The notes beneath the pieces are model-generated. The model ran no database searches. It was not told the DNA's origin and saw only the letters and a list, made by a program, of their open reading frames with translations. Below, in pieces: positions 8,114-19,541 of a DNA stretch of 64,000 bases (position 1 is the first letter of the stretch; each line of letters begins with the position of its first letter). Both the position numbers and the translations under genes were made by a program. This DNA is from an uncultured Alphaproteobacteria bacterium. GTDB taxonomy: Bacteria; Pseudomonadota; Alphaproteobacteria; Rhizobiales; Ancalomicrobiaceae. The DNA lies in assembly GCA_937864925.1 (NCBI GenBank), contig CALMFH010000154.1, forward strand, positions 34,151-98,150, written 5' to 3'.

Positions 8114-9199
8114 TCAGTGCGCGATACGGCGGCCGGTCGCGAGATCGAACAGATGCAGATGCTCGCGGCGGGCGGTGAAGGTGCGGGTCGTGCCGGCCGG
8201 CAGCAGCACCTTGCCGTGCTCGCGCGCGGCGATCATCTGACCGTCACCGCCGAGCCGGCCGTGGATGTAGGTCTCCGCACCCACCGCTTCGACCGCTTCC
8301 ACGGTGAGGGCGAGACGGACGTCGCCGGGACGCGTTTCGATCCGCGCGTCGCCATCGATCTCGACGCCGAGATGTTCCGGCCGGATGCCGAGGCGCGCAC
8401 CGGCCGCCGGCAGCGGCAGTCCGGCGACCCCGTCGAGCCCGGCGGGTAGGCCCTTCGTCGGCGTCAGTTCGATCATGTTCATCGGCGGAGCGCCGATGAA
8501 CTGAGCGACGAAGACGGTCTCCGGCCGCTCGTAGAGATCGAGGGGCGCGCCGATCTGCTCGACGACGCCCTGGTTCATCACCACCAACATGTCGGCCAGC
8601 GTCATCGCCTCGAGCTGGTCGTGGGTGACGTAGACCGCGGTCACCCCGAGATGACGCTGGAGCTTCTTGATCTCCACCCGCATGGCGCCGCGCAGCTTGG
8701 CGTCGAGGTTGGAGAGCGGCTCGTCGAACAGGAAGACCTGAGGCTTTCGGACGATGGCGCGGCCCATGGCGACGCGCTGGCGCTGGCCACCGGAGAGTTC
8801 GCGCGGCCGGCGCTTCAGGTAGGGCTCGAGCTCGAGGATGCGAGCGGCCTCCGCGACCCGGGCGGAGATCTCGGCCTCCGGCGTCTTCCGGTTCCTGAGG
8901 CCGTAGGCCATGTTGTCGTAGACGCTCATGTGCGGGTAGAGGGCGTAGTTCTGGAACACCATGGCGATGTCGCGATCCATCGGCTCGACGGTGTTGACCA
9001 CCCGATCGCCGATGCGGACTTCGCCCATGGTGATGGTCTCGAGGCCGGCGATCATGCGCAGCAGTGTCGACTTGCCACATCCCGACGGGCCGACGAGGAC
9101 ACAGAAACCACCGTCGGGAACGGTGAAGGAGATGTCCTTCACCGCCGGCACGGACCCGGCGTAGATCTTGCCGACCGATGTGAGGCGCACGTCTGCCAT
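8114..9199 (-). CDS. ugpC: sn-Glycerol-3-phosphate ABC importer, ATP-binding subunit
   Basis: 361 residues, cytoplasmic ATPase of the MalK/UgpC group. Walker A is GPSGCGKST, the signature is [14 protein letters not shown], Walker B is [16 protein letters not shown], and the H-loop is [13 protein letters not shown]. The C-terminal third is the OB-fold regulatory domain ([15 protein letters not shown]). It is the last gene of ugpBAEC, 4 bases after ugpE. Together the four proteins bring glycerol-3-phosphate and its diesters in as a phosphate or lipid-precursor source. Confidence 0.9.
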   Translation of the reverse strand: MADVRLTSVGKIYAGSVPAVKDISFTVPDGGFCVLVGPSGCGKSTLLRMIAGLETITMGEVRIGDRVVNTVEPMDRDIAMVFQNYALYPHMSVYDNMAYGLRNRKTPEAEISARVAEAARILELEPYLKRRPRELSGGQRQRVAMGRAIVRKPQVFLFDEPLSNLDAKLRGAMRVEIKKLQRHLGVTAVYVTHDQLEAMTLADMLVVMNQGVVEQIGAPLDLYERPETVFVAQFIGAPPMNMIELTPTKGLPAGLDGVAGLPLPAAGARLGIRPEHLGVEIDGDARIETRPGDVRLALTVEAVEAVGAETYIHGRLGGDGQMIAAREHGKVLLPAGTTRTFTARREHLHLFDLATGRRIAH

Positions 9200-9203
9200 C
9201 GGG

Positions 9204-10052
9204 TCATTTCTCCGTTTCGGTGAGGCCGCGGACGAAGAGCTTCTGCATCGCCACCACCACCACCACCGGCGGCAGCATGGCGAGGATGGTGGTCGCCATC
9301 GCCAGTTGCCATTCGGTGAGAGCATCGGTGACGTAGAGCATCTTCTGGATGCCGATCACGATCGTCTGCATATCGTCGCGGGTGGTGATCAGCAGCGGCC
9401 AGAGATACTGGTTCCAGCCGTAGATGAACTGGATGACGAACATCGCCGCGATCGAGGTCATCGACAGCGGCAGCAGCGTGTCCTTGAAGAACATCCACGG
9501 GCCGGCCCCGTCTATCTTCGAAGCTTCGAGCAGCTCGTCCGGCACAGTCATGAAGAACTGACGGAAGAGCAGCGTCGCGGTGGCCGAAGCGATGAGCGGG
9601 ATGGTCAGTCCGGCGTAGGTGTCGAGCATCCCGAGATCGGCGACGATCTTGTAGGTCGGGTAGATGCGCACCTCGACCGGCAGCATCAGGGTGAGGAAGA
9701 TCACCCAGAAGGCGGTGTGGCGGAAGGGAAAGCGGAAATAGATGATGGCAAAGGCCGAGATCAGCGAGATGGCGATCTTGCCGATCGAGATGATCAGCGC
9801 CATCACCAGCGAGTTGAACAGCGGCACGATCATCGGCTGCTTGGTCGATCGCTCGGTGCCCTGGAACAACACCTTCCAGTAGTTCTCGAACAGGTGGCCT
9901 TCGGGAATGAGACCGAGCTGGCCGTTGGCGATCGTGGTCGGATCCGAGGACGAGGCGACCAGCGCCAGATAGACCGGGAAGGCGACGATGGCCACGCCGG
10001 TGATCAGGATCAGGTGCGAGACCAGATTGGCGAGGGGGCGGTTCTCGACCAT
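9204..10052 (-). CDS. ugpE: sn-Glycerol-3-phosphate ABC importer, permease subunit
   Basis: 282-residue MalG-type inner-membrane permease with about six helices. The EAA loop that docks on the ATPase is seen as [18 protein letters not shown]. The [14 protein letters not shown] segment is typical of UgpE. Its ATG overlaps the stop of ugpA by one base (TGATG), showing coupled translation. It pairs with UgpA to form the pore. Confidence 0.9.
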   Translation of the reverse strand: MVENRPLANLVSHLILITGVAIVAFPVYLALVASSSDPTTIANGQLGLIPEGHLFENYWKVLFQGTERSTKQPMIVPLFNSLVMALIISIGKIAISLISAFAIIYFRFPFRHTAFWVIFLTLMLPVEVRIYPTYKIVADLGMLDTYAGLTIPLIASATATLLFRQFFMTVPDELLEASKIDGAGPWMFFKDTLLPLSMTSIAAMFVIQFIYGWNQYLWPLLITTRDDMQTIVIGIQKMLYVTDALTEWQLAMATTILAMLPPVVVVVAMQKLFVRGLTETEK

Positions 10053-10933
10053 CAGTAGTTGACCTTGCGCTCGATGAAGCGGAACTGAACGGCGGTCAGC
10101 GCGATGACGATCGCCATCAGGATCACCGACTGGGCGGCCGAGCCGCCGAGATCGCCGCCGGCACGACCATCGTTGAACACCTTGTAGACCAGCGTCGTGG
10201 TGGCACCGGCCGGGCCGCCGTGGGTGACGGCGTGGATGATACCGAAGGTGTCGAAGAAGACGTAGACGATGTTGACGGTGAGCAGGTAGAAGGCGGTCGG
10301 CGACAGCAGCGGGAAGATGATCGTCCAGAAGCGTCGCGTCGGCCGCGCCCCGTCGATCGCCGCTGCCTCGATCAGCGATTTCGGGATCGCCTGCAGCCCG
10401 GCGAGGAAGAACAGGAAATTGTAGCTGACCTCCTTCCACGCCGCCGCCAGCACCACCAGGGTCAACGCGTCGCCGGAATTGAGATAGGGGTTCCAGTCGA
10501 CGCCCATGCGGCGCAACCCGCCGGCCACCATGCCGAGCGACGGCTGGAACATGAACAGCCACAACACGCCGGCGACGACCGGCGCAACGGCATAGGGCCA
10601 GATCAGCAGCGTCTTGTAGATGCCGGCGCCCCTGAGGCTCTTGTCGGCCTGGACCGCGAGCAGCAGCGCCGCCGACAGCGACAGCGTGGTGACCGCCACC
10701 GAGAACACCGCCGTCACCGTCATCGCCTGATAGTAGCCGGGATCGGACAACAGCAACTGGTAGTTTTCGAGCCAGACGAACTGGGTCGACATGCCGAAGG
10801 CGTCCTGCAGCAGGAACGACTGATAGACCGCCTGGCCCGCCGGCACGTAGAAGAACACGATCGTGACGAGGAGCTGCGGCATCAGCAGCGCATAGGGCAG
10901 GAGCTTTCCGGCGAAGTAGGAGCGCTTTTCCAT
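10052..10933 (-). CDS. ugpA: sn-Glycerol-3-phosphate ABC importer, permease subunit
   Basis: 293-residue MalF-type permease. It has the UgpA-like opening with [16 protein letters not shown] and the EAA motif [20 protein letters not shown]. It follows ugpB after a gap of 205 bases and overlaps ugpE by one base. The gap holds only a modest GC hairpin (11096-11121), which may lower permease expression relative to the binding protein. Confidence 0.9.
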   Translation of the reverse strand: MEKRSYFAGKLLPYALLMPQLLVTIVFFYVPAGQAVYQSFLLQDAFGMSTQFVWLENYQLLLSDPGYYQAMTVTAVFSVAVTTLSLSAALLLAVQADKSLRGAGIYKTLLIWPYAVAPVVAGVLWLFMFQPSLGMVAGGLRRMGVDWNPYLNSGDALTLVVLAAAWKEVSYNFLFFLAGLQAIPKSLIEAAAIDGARPTRRFWTIIFPLLSPTAFYLLTVNIVYVFFDTFGIIHAVTHGGPAGATTTLVYKVFNDGRAGGDLGGSAAQSVILMAIVIALTAVQFRFIERKVNY

Positions 10934-11138
10934 GAGCCGACCCGATCCGAGGGATGGTCACCGCCGCCGGCCGAGCGGTCGGCGGATCGGCTTTTCGGGC
11001 AGGACCACGGTGGCCATGCGGAGGCGGAAGACTGCGCCCGAGGGCGCGGCGGTCCGCGTCTACACCGGCTCCGTGGCGGCCGACGGCCCGAGGGCGGGGC
11101 GAGCCGGATCACCGACGCCCCACCCCCCTGACGAGGCC

Positions 11139-12452
11139 TCACTTGGCGGTGCGCTCGAACTGACGCAGCACCTGGTTGCCGCGCTCGGCGGCGGCGTCGA
11201 GGGCGGCCTGAACCGGCTTCTTGCCGGTCAGCGCCTGTTCGATCTCCTCGGCCCAGATGTCGCGGATCTGCACCAGGTTGCCGAGACGCAGGCCGCGCGA
11301 GTTCTGGGTCGGCTCCTTGTTGGTGATCTCCTTGATGGCGATCTCTGCCGCCGGGACCTTGTCGAAGAAGCCCTGCTTCTTGGAGTACTCGTAGGCCGCC
11401 GGGGTGATCGGCAGATAGCCGGTCTCCTGCGACCACCACGCCTGGACGGCGGGGCTGGACAGGTAGGTCATGAACTTGGCGACGCCCTTGTACTCGGCCG
11501 CCGGCTTGCCGCTCATCACCCACAGCGAGGCGCCGCCGATGATCGAGTTCTGCGGCGCGCCGGCCACATCCGGGTAGTAGGGCATCGGCGCGGCGGTGTA
11601 GTCGAACTTGGCATTGGCCTTGACGTTGCCATAGAAGGCCGACGAGGTCAGGAACAGCGGGCATTCACCCGAGGTGAAGCGACCTTCGCCCTCGTTGGTG
11701 CGACCAGCGTAGTCGTAGATCTTGTCCTTCTGGTACTTCACCAGATTCTCGAAGTGCTTGACCACCGCAGCACTCTTGTTGAACGCGATCTCGGTGTCGA
11801 AACCGTCGAGGCCGTTCGCCTTGGTCGAGAGCGACTGGTTGTGCCAGGCCGAGAAGTTCTCGATGTTGACCCAGGTCACCCAACCGGTCGAGACGCCGCA
11901 CTTGTCGAAGCCGGCGGCGCGCAGCTTGGTGGCGGCGTCGAAGGTCTCGGGCCAGGTCGCCGGGATCTTGTCGACACCGGCCTTCTTCAGCGCGTCCTTG
12001 TTGACCCACATGACGACGGTCGACGAGTTGAACGGGAAGGACAGCATGTCGCCCTTCGACGTCGAGTAGTAACCGGTGACCGCCGGCAGATAGGACTTGG
12101 AATCGAAGGGCTCGCCGGTCTCGGCCATCAGCTGGTGGACCGGCTTGATGGCGCCCTTGGCGGCCATCATCGTGGCGGTGCCGACCTCGAACACCTGCAG
12201 GATGTGCGGCGCACCACCGGCGCGGAAGGCGGCTATGCCGGCGTTCATGGTGTCGGCATAGGACCCCTTGAAGGATGGAACGACCTTGAACTCACTCTGT
12301 GAGGCATTGAAATCGTTCGCGATCTTGACGATGCGGTCACCATTGGCGCCGCTCATCGCATGCCACCACTGGATCTCGACCTGGGCCGATGCCTGGAGCG
12401 AGGTGAAGGTGAGCAGTGCGGACCCGACGAGAATGGATTTCAGCGTTCCCAT
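11139..12452 (-). CDS. ugpB: sn-Glycerol-3-phosphate periplasmic binding protein
   Basis: 437 residues, exported by an N-terminal signal that ends near residue 23 (LTFTSLQASAQ). The mature protein begins VEIQWWHAMSGANGD, the hallmark UgpB start, followed by FNASQSEFKVVPSFKGSY. The C-terminal QNSRGLRLGNLVQIRDIW is also UgpB-like. It captures glycerol-3-phosphate in the periplasm for UgpAE-C. It is the first gene of the operon. I could not find a clear Pho box in the upstream region. Confidence 0.92.
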   Translation of the reverse strand: MGTLKSILVGSALLTFTSLQASAQVEIQWWHAMSGANGDRIVKIANDFNASQSEFKVVPSFKGSYADTMNAGIAAFRAGGAPHILQVFEVGTATMMAAKGAIKPVHQLMAETGEPFDSKSYLPAVTGYYSTSKGDMLSFPFNSSTVVMWVNKDALKKAGVDKIPATWPETFDAATKLRAAGFDKCGVSTGWVTWVNIENFSAWHNQSLSTKANGLDGFDTEIAFNKSAAVVKHFENLVKYQKDKIYDYAGRTNEGEGRFTSGECPLFLTSSAFYGNVKANAKFDYTAAPMPYYPDVAGAPQNSIIGGASLWVMSGKPAAEYKGVAKFMTYLSSPAVQAWWSQETGYLPITPAAYEYSKKQGFFDKVPAAEIAIKEITNKEPTQNSRGLRLGNLVQIRDIWAEEIEQALTGKKPVQAALDAAAERGNQVLRQFERTAK

Positions 12453-12844
12453 GATTACCTCCCTGAGAGGGCGACCTGCCGGCGGCCGGCGATGGATCCG
12501 GCGTTATTCGTTCGTCGTGAAGGTCTCGTGACGGCACGTCACGGTCGACAATAACCGCCGGCAGGGTGAAATCAATCTCCTACACGGGCGTTCGAGAGGA
12601 GAAACTTCTCCCGCCACCGCCCGGCCGAGAGGAATGAATCGCCGGGCCGCGGCGAGCGCGTGCCGGCCCGGCACCATCGAATTCATGTCGAACTACAAGA
12701 AAGCCCGGCAACAGAGTACCGTACAACGCTTATCAGGCGGTCGCGAGGTCGATCGAGAACCGCTTGTCAGATCGTTTGCCGATGCGAGATCGAAGGATCT
12801 TCGAGGCGGCATCCGTCGATCGGACACCGCCTCCCGATCCCGGT
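12453..12844. other. Intergenic region: ugpB promoter side and metA 3' side
   Basis: About 390 bases between the ugpB start and the metA stop. It holds the ugp promoter and an inverted repeat at 12598-12611 (GGAGAA-AC-TTCTCC) about 150 bases upstream of ugpB that could be an operator. I see no supported gene here. Confidence 0.45.
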
Positions 12845-13762
12845 TCAGCGACCGATCCCGGAGAGGTCGAACGGCGTGGTCTGGTAGGCCTGGTTGATCC
12901 AGTTCGAGAACAGCAGATGGGCGTGACTGCGCCAGTGGTTGCGCGGCCGACGGGTCGGATCGTCGTCGGGGAAATAGTTGGCGGGCAGGGCGATGCGCTC
13001 GCCACGATCGATGTCGCGGAAATATTCCTGTGCGAGCGAATCCGAGTCGTACTCGATGTGATTGAACATGTAGAGGGCGCGGTGTGGCGTGTCCTCGACC
13101 AGACACAGGCCGACTCCGGGCGAATCCATCAGCACCTCGAGACCGTCGATGCCGGCGATGTCCTCGCGCCGGACCTCGGTCCAGCGCGACACGGGGATGG
13201 CGAAGTCGTCGGAGAAGCCGCGCAGATAGGGCGAAGCCGGCGCGAGGTTGCGGTGGCTGTAGACGCCGAAGCACTTGCTGGCGAGCGCGTGTTTCGGCAC
13301 GCGATGGAAGTGGTGGATCGCCGCCTGCGCCCCCCAGCAGATGTAGAAGGTCGAGTGGACGTGGGTCTGCGTCCAGTCGAAGATCTCGCAAAGCTCGTCC
13401 CAATAGGTGACTTCCTCGAAGGGCATCTTCTCCACCGGCGCGCCGGTGACGACGAAACCGTCGAAGCGCTGCGAGCGAACCTCCGCCCAGGGGCGATAGA
13501 ACGCCTCCATGTGATCGGTCGAGGTGGTGCGCGAGACATGGTCGGTCATCTTGACCAACGTGAGCTCGACCTGCAGCGGCGTGGCGCCGAGCAGTCGGGC
13601 GATCTGGGTCTCGGTGCGGATCTTGTTGGGCATCAGGTTGAGCAGCCCGATACGCAGCGGGCGGATGTCCTGACGCACGGCGTCGGTCTCCCGCATGACC
13701 ATCACGCCCTCGGCACGGAGCGCGGTGAAAGCAGGCAGGTCGTCGGGGATCTTGATCGGCAT
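12845..13762 (-). CDS. metA: Homoserine O-acyltransferase MetA, predicted acetyl-CoA specific
   Basis: 305 residues, cytoplasmic, activates homoserine for methionine synthesis. The catalytic residues fall at exactly the E. coli MetA positions: Cys142 in YICWGAQAA, His235 and Glu237 in FNHIEYD. Residue 111 is Glu ([13 protein letters not shown]). In this family Glu111 is reported to select acetyl-CoA and Gly111 succinyl-CoA, so despite the usual succinyltransferase name this enzyme probably makes O-acetylhomoserine. The ATG at 13762 has GAAGGAAGAG upstream; a longer in-frame version runs into a structured leader. Regulation is probably through that leader. Confidence 0.92.
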   Translation of the reverse strand: MPIKIPDDLPAFTALRAEGVMVMRETDAVRQDIRPLRIGLLNLMPNKIRTETQIARLLGATPLQVELTLVKMTDHVSRTTSTDHMEAFYRPWAEVRSQRFDGFVVTGAPVEKMPFEEVTYWDELCEIFDWTQTHVHSTFYICWGAQAAIHHFHRVPKHALASKCFGVYSHRNLAPASPYLRGFSDDFAIPVSRWTEVRREDIAGIDGLEVLMDSPGVGLCLVEDTPHRALYMFNHIEYDSDSLAQEYFRDIDRGERIALPANYFPDDDPTRRPRNHWRSHAHLLFSNWINQAYQTTPFDLSGIGR

Positions 13763-13820
13763 CGCGGCTCTTCCTTCGGCGTTCGGCACGTCGAGTGGAG
13801 CGGGATGCGATCTCTCGAAA

Positions 13821-13916
13821 TGGCTGTCCCGTTGGTTGCCGGTCAGGCCACATCCTCCTCTGCCGAGGAGCGCCACCTTGCCGGGTGCAGCAGGTTGGCG
13901 TTGAGCGTCGCTCAAC
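13821..13916 (-). promoter_or_regulatory. Structured metA leader, possible S-box-like riboswitch
   Basis: Reading toward metA, the leader forms in order: a hairpin with GTTGAG/CTCAAC arms (13900-13916); a GCC-A-ACCU/AGGUGGC stem just downstream; a perfect CTCCTC/GAGGAG hairpin with a GGCA loop (13855-13870); and a UGGC-UG/CA-GCCA stem (13850-13821) whose loop contains CGGCAACC. AGAG followed later by CGGCAACC is reminiscent of the SAM-I/SAM-IV core, and metA is a classic target. The SAM-II motif GCTAAA is absent. Structure is seen; the riboswitch identity is inference. Confidence 0.4.
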
Positions 13917-13979
13917 TCTCGATGCGAGATCCGATGTACACGCGGTCGCCGGACTTGGCAACCGGATCATCGAACCGGT

Positions 13980-14924
13980 TCAACGAACCCCGGCGCCGAC
14001 CAGCCACAGCACCGTCGACAGGGTGAAGAACGAGGCGACCGTCGCCATCACCAGCGCGGCGGCACAGATCGGCTCGCGCCCGTAGGGGCGGCCGAGCAGC
14101 GCATAGATGGTCAGCATCGGCGCCGCGGTGAAGAGCTGCAACGACAGGCCGAGATCGGGAGAGGCGACCGGCAGCACCGTCAACGCGGCGGTGACCGCGA
14201 GCGGGTGGAGCACCAGTTTGGCCGAAACCGGCAGCAGCGCCTCGCCGGCGACGGCGCGCGGATCGGTACCGGCCAGCGCCCCGCCGATGACGATGAGAGC
14301 GGTCGCGCCGGAGGCGGCCGCCAGCATGTCGATCGGTTTCGCCAACACCGCCGGCAGACCGACCCCGGTCGCCGAGATCACCATGCCGACGGCGATCGCC
14401 AGGATCAGCGGGTTGCGCAGCAGACGCCGGCCGACCTCGGCCACCATCCGGGCGAAGGGCGTGTCGGCATGGGCCTCGGTTTCGGCCACGGCGAGAGCGA
14501 GCGGGATGACGACGACGTTCTCGACCGTCATCGCGAGGGCGAGAGCCGTCGCCGCGGTGGTCGGGCCGACCACCATCGCGGCGACGGGAAAACCGACGAA
14601 GCCGCTGTTGGGCGCCGCCGCACCGAGGCCGTGAACGGCACTCGCCGCGATACCGCGCCTCAGGCCGAAGCGCGCCACGGCATAGACCACGGTGAAGACC
14701 GTGAGCGAGGCCGCGGCATAGGCGAGGAGGAAGCGGACATCGAAGACGTCGCGCAAGGGGCGGGAGGCCAGCGCGTGGACGATCAGCGCCGGCAGGGCGA
14801 ATCGGACCACGAAGGTGCCGAGCGAGCGCACGTCTTCGCGCCCCAGTGCGCCCCAGCGGGTGGCGAGGAAGCCGAGCAGGATCAAGAGGAAGATCGGCGT
14901 GGTGATGCCGAGGACGGCGAGCAT
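13980..14924 (-). CDS. AEC family transporter (auxin efflux carrier-like)
   Basis: 314-residue membrane protein with about ten hydrophobic helices in two five-helix halves. The first half carries FVVRFALPALIVHALASRP and the loop GAAAPNSGFVGFPVAAM; the N-S-GF-G-P pattern is typical of the AEC family. Bacterial members move organic acids such as malate or malonate, or other small anions. It stands alone between metA and a divergent epimerase gene, so context does not fix the substrate. Confidence 0.85.
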   Translation of the reverse strand: MLAVLGITTPIFLLILLGFLATRWGALGREDVRSLGTFVVRFALPALIVHALASRPLRDVFDVRFLLAYAAASLTVFTVVYAVARFGLRRGIAASAVHGLGAAAPNSGFVGFPVAAMVVGPTTAATALALAMTVENVVVIPLALAVAETEAHADTPFARMVAEVGRRLLRNPLILAIAVGMVISATGVGLPAVLAKPIDMLAAASGATALIVIGGALAGTDPRAVAGEALLPVSAKLVLHPLAVTAALTVLPVASPDLGLSLQLFTAAPMLTIYALLGRPYGREPICAAALVMATVASFFTLSTVLWLVGAGVR

Positions 14925-15142
14925 GGGGGAGGAGCCTCCGCTTGCGAATCCCGGCGTACCAGGCGATCCGCCGGAGAATGCGCCGACACGGAGACGGAGA
15001 CCATCGCCGTTCCGCGCCCGCCGCCCACCGTTCGGCGAGGCTCGGGCGCCGAATGTTCGAGCGGTTTCGCGATCGCCGCCGACGCGCTAGCGTGGCATCC
15101 GTCGAGGCGGTGCTGGCTCGCCTGCGGCAGAGGAGGTGGCAG

Positions 15143-16408
15143 ATGGCATCGCTGGCTCTCGAAGTCCCGTTGCGGCGCTGGGTCGATCGCACCGGCCATC
15201 GACTGTGGCTCCTCGCCGAAGCCGGGCGCATCCTCGACTTCTTCGAACGCCATGCCCGCGATCCGGCGGGCGGCTTCCACGAACTCGACGCGGCCGGCCG
15301 GCCGCTCGCCGCCGAATTCTTCCCCTTCGGTGCGCCTGCGCGGGCGTTGCACCTGACGGCGCGGGCCGTGCACGGCTTCGCCATCTCCCATCTCCTCGGT
15401 CGTCCCGGAGCCGATGACCTCGTCGATCACGGCATGGCGTTCCTGTGGCACGGCCATCGCGATTCCCGCCACGGCGGCTACCTGTGGTCGATCGGCACCG
15501 ACGGGCCGGTGAACGCCACCAAGCAGGCCTATGGCCATGCCCATGTGCTGCTCGCCGCGGCGAGCGCCAAGGTGGTCGGCCACCCCGACGCCGATCGCCT
15601 GCTCACCGACGTCGCCACCGTGCTCGAGGAGCGCTACTGGGAGGCCGATCACGGTGCGGTGGCCGAGGAATTCGCTCGCGATTGGACGCCGCTCGGCAGC
15701 TATCGTGGCCAGAATTCCAACATGCACCTGTGCGAAGCGGCGATGGCCGCCCACGAGGCGACCGGCGAACACGGCTTCCTGGTGATGGCCGAGCGGATCG
15801 CCGAGCGCATCATCCTCGCGAACGCCGAGGATGCCGGCTGGCACGTCCCCGAACATTTCGACGCCGATTGGACGTTCGATCGCGATTACGACGGCGACCC
15901 GATGTTCCGCCCCTACGGCACGACGCCGGGTCATGCGCTCGAATGGTCGCGCCTGCTGGCACAGCTTTGGGAGCTGGCCGGTCGACGCAACGACTGGATG
16001 ATCGAGTCGGCGCGGCGACTGTTCCGCCGCACCGTGGCCGACGGTTGGGACGCCGCGAAGGGCGGGTTCTGGTATACCCTCGACTGGGACGGGCGGCCGC
16101 GCATCCGCGATCGCTACTGGTGGCCGTGCTGCGAGGGTATCGGCGCGGCCGCCGTCCTCGGCGCGATCGACGGCGATCCCTTCCACGAGGACTGGTATCG
16201 GCGGATCTGGGGCTTCACCGCCGCGTGCTTCGTCGACCCCGACGCCGGCGGCTGGTTCCCCCAGCTCGACGACGATCTGCGCCCGAACGCCTTCCCCTTC
16301 TACGGCAAGCCGGACATGTACCACTCGCTCCAGGCCTGTCTGATCCCGCTCCTGCCGACCGACGGTTCGATCACCCGCGGGCTCACCACCGTCGGCGTTC
16401 GCCTATGA
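15143..16408 (+). CDS. AGE family epimerase/isomerase (aldose-ketose isomerase-like)
   Basis: 421-residue (alpha/alpha)6-barrel enzyme of the N-acylglucosamine 2-epimerase superfamily. Seen motifs are NATKQAYGHAHVLLAAASA, NSNMHLCEAAMAAHEATGE, GHALEWSRLLAQL and YRWWPCCEG-type text near the end, with the conserved barrel His residues. Members such as YihS and mannose isomerase interconvert mannose, fructose or related sugars. The ATG at 15143 follows a clear AGAGGAGG ribosome site; the in-frame extension upstream is low-complexity and unlikely to be translated. It is probably a free-sugar isomerase rather than a sialic-acid enzyme, as no nan genes are nearby. Confidence 0.85.
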   Translation: MASLALEVPLRRWVDRTGHRLWLLAEAGRILDFFERHARDPAGGFHELDAAGRPLAAEFFPFGAPARALHLTARAVHGFAISHLLGRPGADDLVDHGMAFLWHGHRDSRHGGYLWSIGTDGPVNATKQAYGHAHVLLAAASAKVVGHPDADRLLTDVATVLEERYWEADHGAVAEEFARDWTPLGSYRGQNSNMHLCEAAMAAHEATGEHGFLVMAERIAERIILANAEDAGWHVPEHFDADWTFDRDYDGDPMFRPYGTTPGHALEWSRLLAQLWELAGRRNDWMIESARRLFRRTVADGWDAAKGGFWYTLDWDGRPRIRDRYWWPCCEGIGAAAVLGAIDGDPFHEDWYRRIWGFTAACFVDPDAGGWFPQLDDDLRPNAFPFYGKPDMYHSLQACLIPLLPTDGSITRGLTTVGVRL

Positions 16409-16424
16409 GGCACGGGCCGGTGGG

Positions 16425-18353
<1,929 letters not shown>

Positions 18354-18452
18354 CCCGCTCGCTCGCGTTTCTCCCGGGCGTGCGTTCCGACCGGGTCGCC
18401 GCCGATCCTAGAGCGGATCACGCCGCCCGTGCAGCCGTTCGACGCCACGACG

Positions 18453-19541
18453 TCACGCGACTTGACCGTCGCGCGGCACCAGGGCGACGCCCTCGTGGCG
18501 GAAGGTGGCCCAGGCGCTCGACCCCGGCGGGACCGGCGTCTCGGATGTCGGGTCGACGACGAAGAGTTCACCGGCGGAGCTGTCGAGCACGTATTCGAGA
18601 TGCGAACCGAGATAGGTCGCCTTGCGCACCGTCACCGGTAACCGGTCCGGTCCGGGTTCGGTCGCGAGGCGGATCGCCTGCGGCCGGATCGCCACGGTGA
18701 TCTCGTCGGCCCTGGTGATCGCCGTCTCGGGAAGGTCGAGCACCGCCTCGCCGAAATGCGCCGTCACGCGACCCTCGGCGCGCCGGGTGACGGTGCCGTC
18801 GAGCAGGTTGGAGATGCCCATGAAATCGGCGACGAAACGCGACACCGGGCGGCGGTAGAGGTCGGCCGGCGTTCCCTCCTGAGCGATGACGGCGCGGTTC
18901 ATCACGATGATCCGGTCGGAGACGGCGAGCGCCTCCTCCTGGTCGTGGGTGACGTAGACCGAGGTCAGGCCGAGTTTCGACTGCAATTCGCGGATGTCGT
19001 CGCGCATCTTGCGGCGGAGTTTGGCGTCGAGGTTGGAGAGCGGCTCGTCGAACAGCAGTACCTCCGGTTCGAGCACCAGGGCGCGGGCGACCGCGACGCG
19101 CTGCTGCTGGCCGCCGGAGAGCTCGCTCGGCAGGCGGGTCTCGAAGCCGGCGAGGCCGACCATGGCGAGGCCGGCCATCGCCTGTTCCTCGCGTTGCACC
19201 TTGGGAACGCCGGAGACCTCGAGGCCGAAGGCGACGTTGTCGAGGACGTTCATGTGGGGGAAGAGCGCGTAGCTCTGGAACACCATGGTGACGTCGCGAT
19301 CGGTGGCCGGCAGCAGCGTCACGTCGCGACCGCCGATCAGGATCTGCCCCTCGCTCGCCGCTTCGAGCCCGGCGATCATACGCAACGTCGTCGTCTTGCC
19401 GCAGCCCGACGGCCCGAGCAGCGTCACGAGCGTTCCCGGTTCGACCTTGAACGAGATGGCGTCGACCGCCGTCACCTTGCCGTAGCGGCGGCTCACCGAG
19501 CGGAATTCGACGCCACCGATCTTCTGGTCGGTTCGAGTCAT
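18453..19541 (-). CDS. ABC importer ATP-binding subunit (AfuC/FbpC/PotA-like)
   Basis: 362 residues. Walker A GPSGCGKTT, signature LSGGQQQRVAVARAL, Walker [17 protein letters not shown] and the H-loop YVTHDQEEALA are intact. The C-terminal TOBE-type domain follows (EITVAIRPQAIRLA). The ATG at 19541 overlaps the stop of the permease gene (ATGA). It powers the adjacent two-domain permease; the binding protein points to an organophosphate or ferric substrate. Confidence 0.88.
   Translation of the reverse strand: MTRTDQKIGGVEFRSVSRRYGKVTAVDAISFKVEPGTLVTLLGPSGCGKTTTLRMIAGLEAASEGQILIGGRDVTLLPATDRDVTMVFQSYALFPHMNVLDNVAFGLEVSGVPKVQREEQAMAGLAMVGLAGFETRLPSELSGGQQQRVAVARALVLEPEVLLFDEPLSNLDAKLRRKMRDDIRELQSKLGLTSVYVTHDQEEALAVSDRIIVMNRAVIAQEGTPADLYRRPVSRFVADFMGISNLLDGTVTRRAEGRVTAHFGEAVLDLPETAITRADEITVAIRPQAIRLATEPGPDRLPVTVRKATYLGSHLEYVLDSSAGELFVVDPTSETPVPPGSSAWATFRHEGVALVPRDGQVA

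Noticed and set aside
12612..12844. Possible small gene between ugpB and metA
   Set aside because: The open frames have no ribosome site or recognisable motif and are Arg-rich as expected by chance at this GC content.
13763..13915. In-frame N-terminal extension of metA by 51 codons
   Set aside because: It runs through the structured leader, has no similarity to MetA, and the ATG at 13762 has a good ribosome site and gives exact catalytic-residue numbering.
13821..13916. SAM-II riboswitch before metA
   Set aside because: The conserved GCTAAA and GATAAA-type elements of SAM-II are not present.
13861..13916. SAH-riboswitch-like CGAGGAGCGC on the plus strand
   Set aside because: The strand points away from metA and toward no plus-strand gene nearby; the rest of the consensus is not met.
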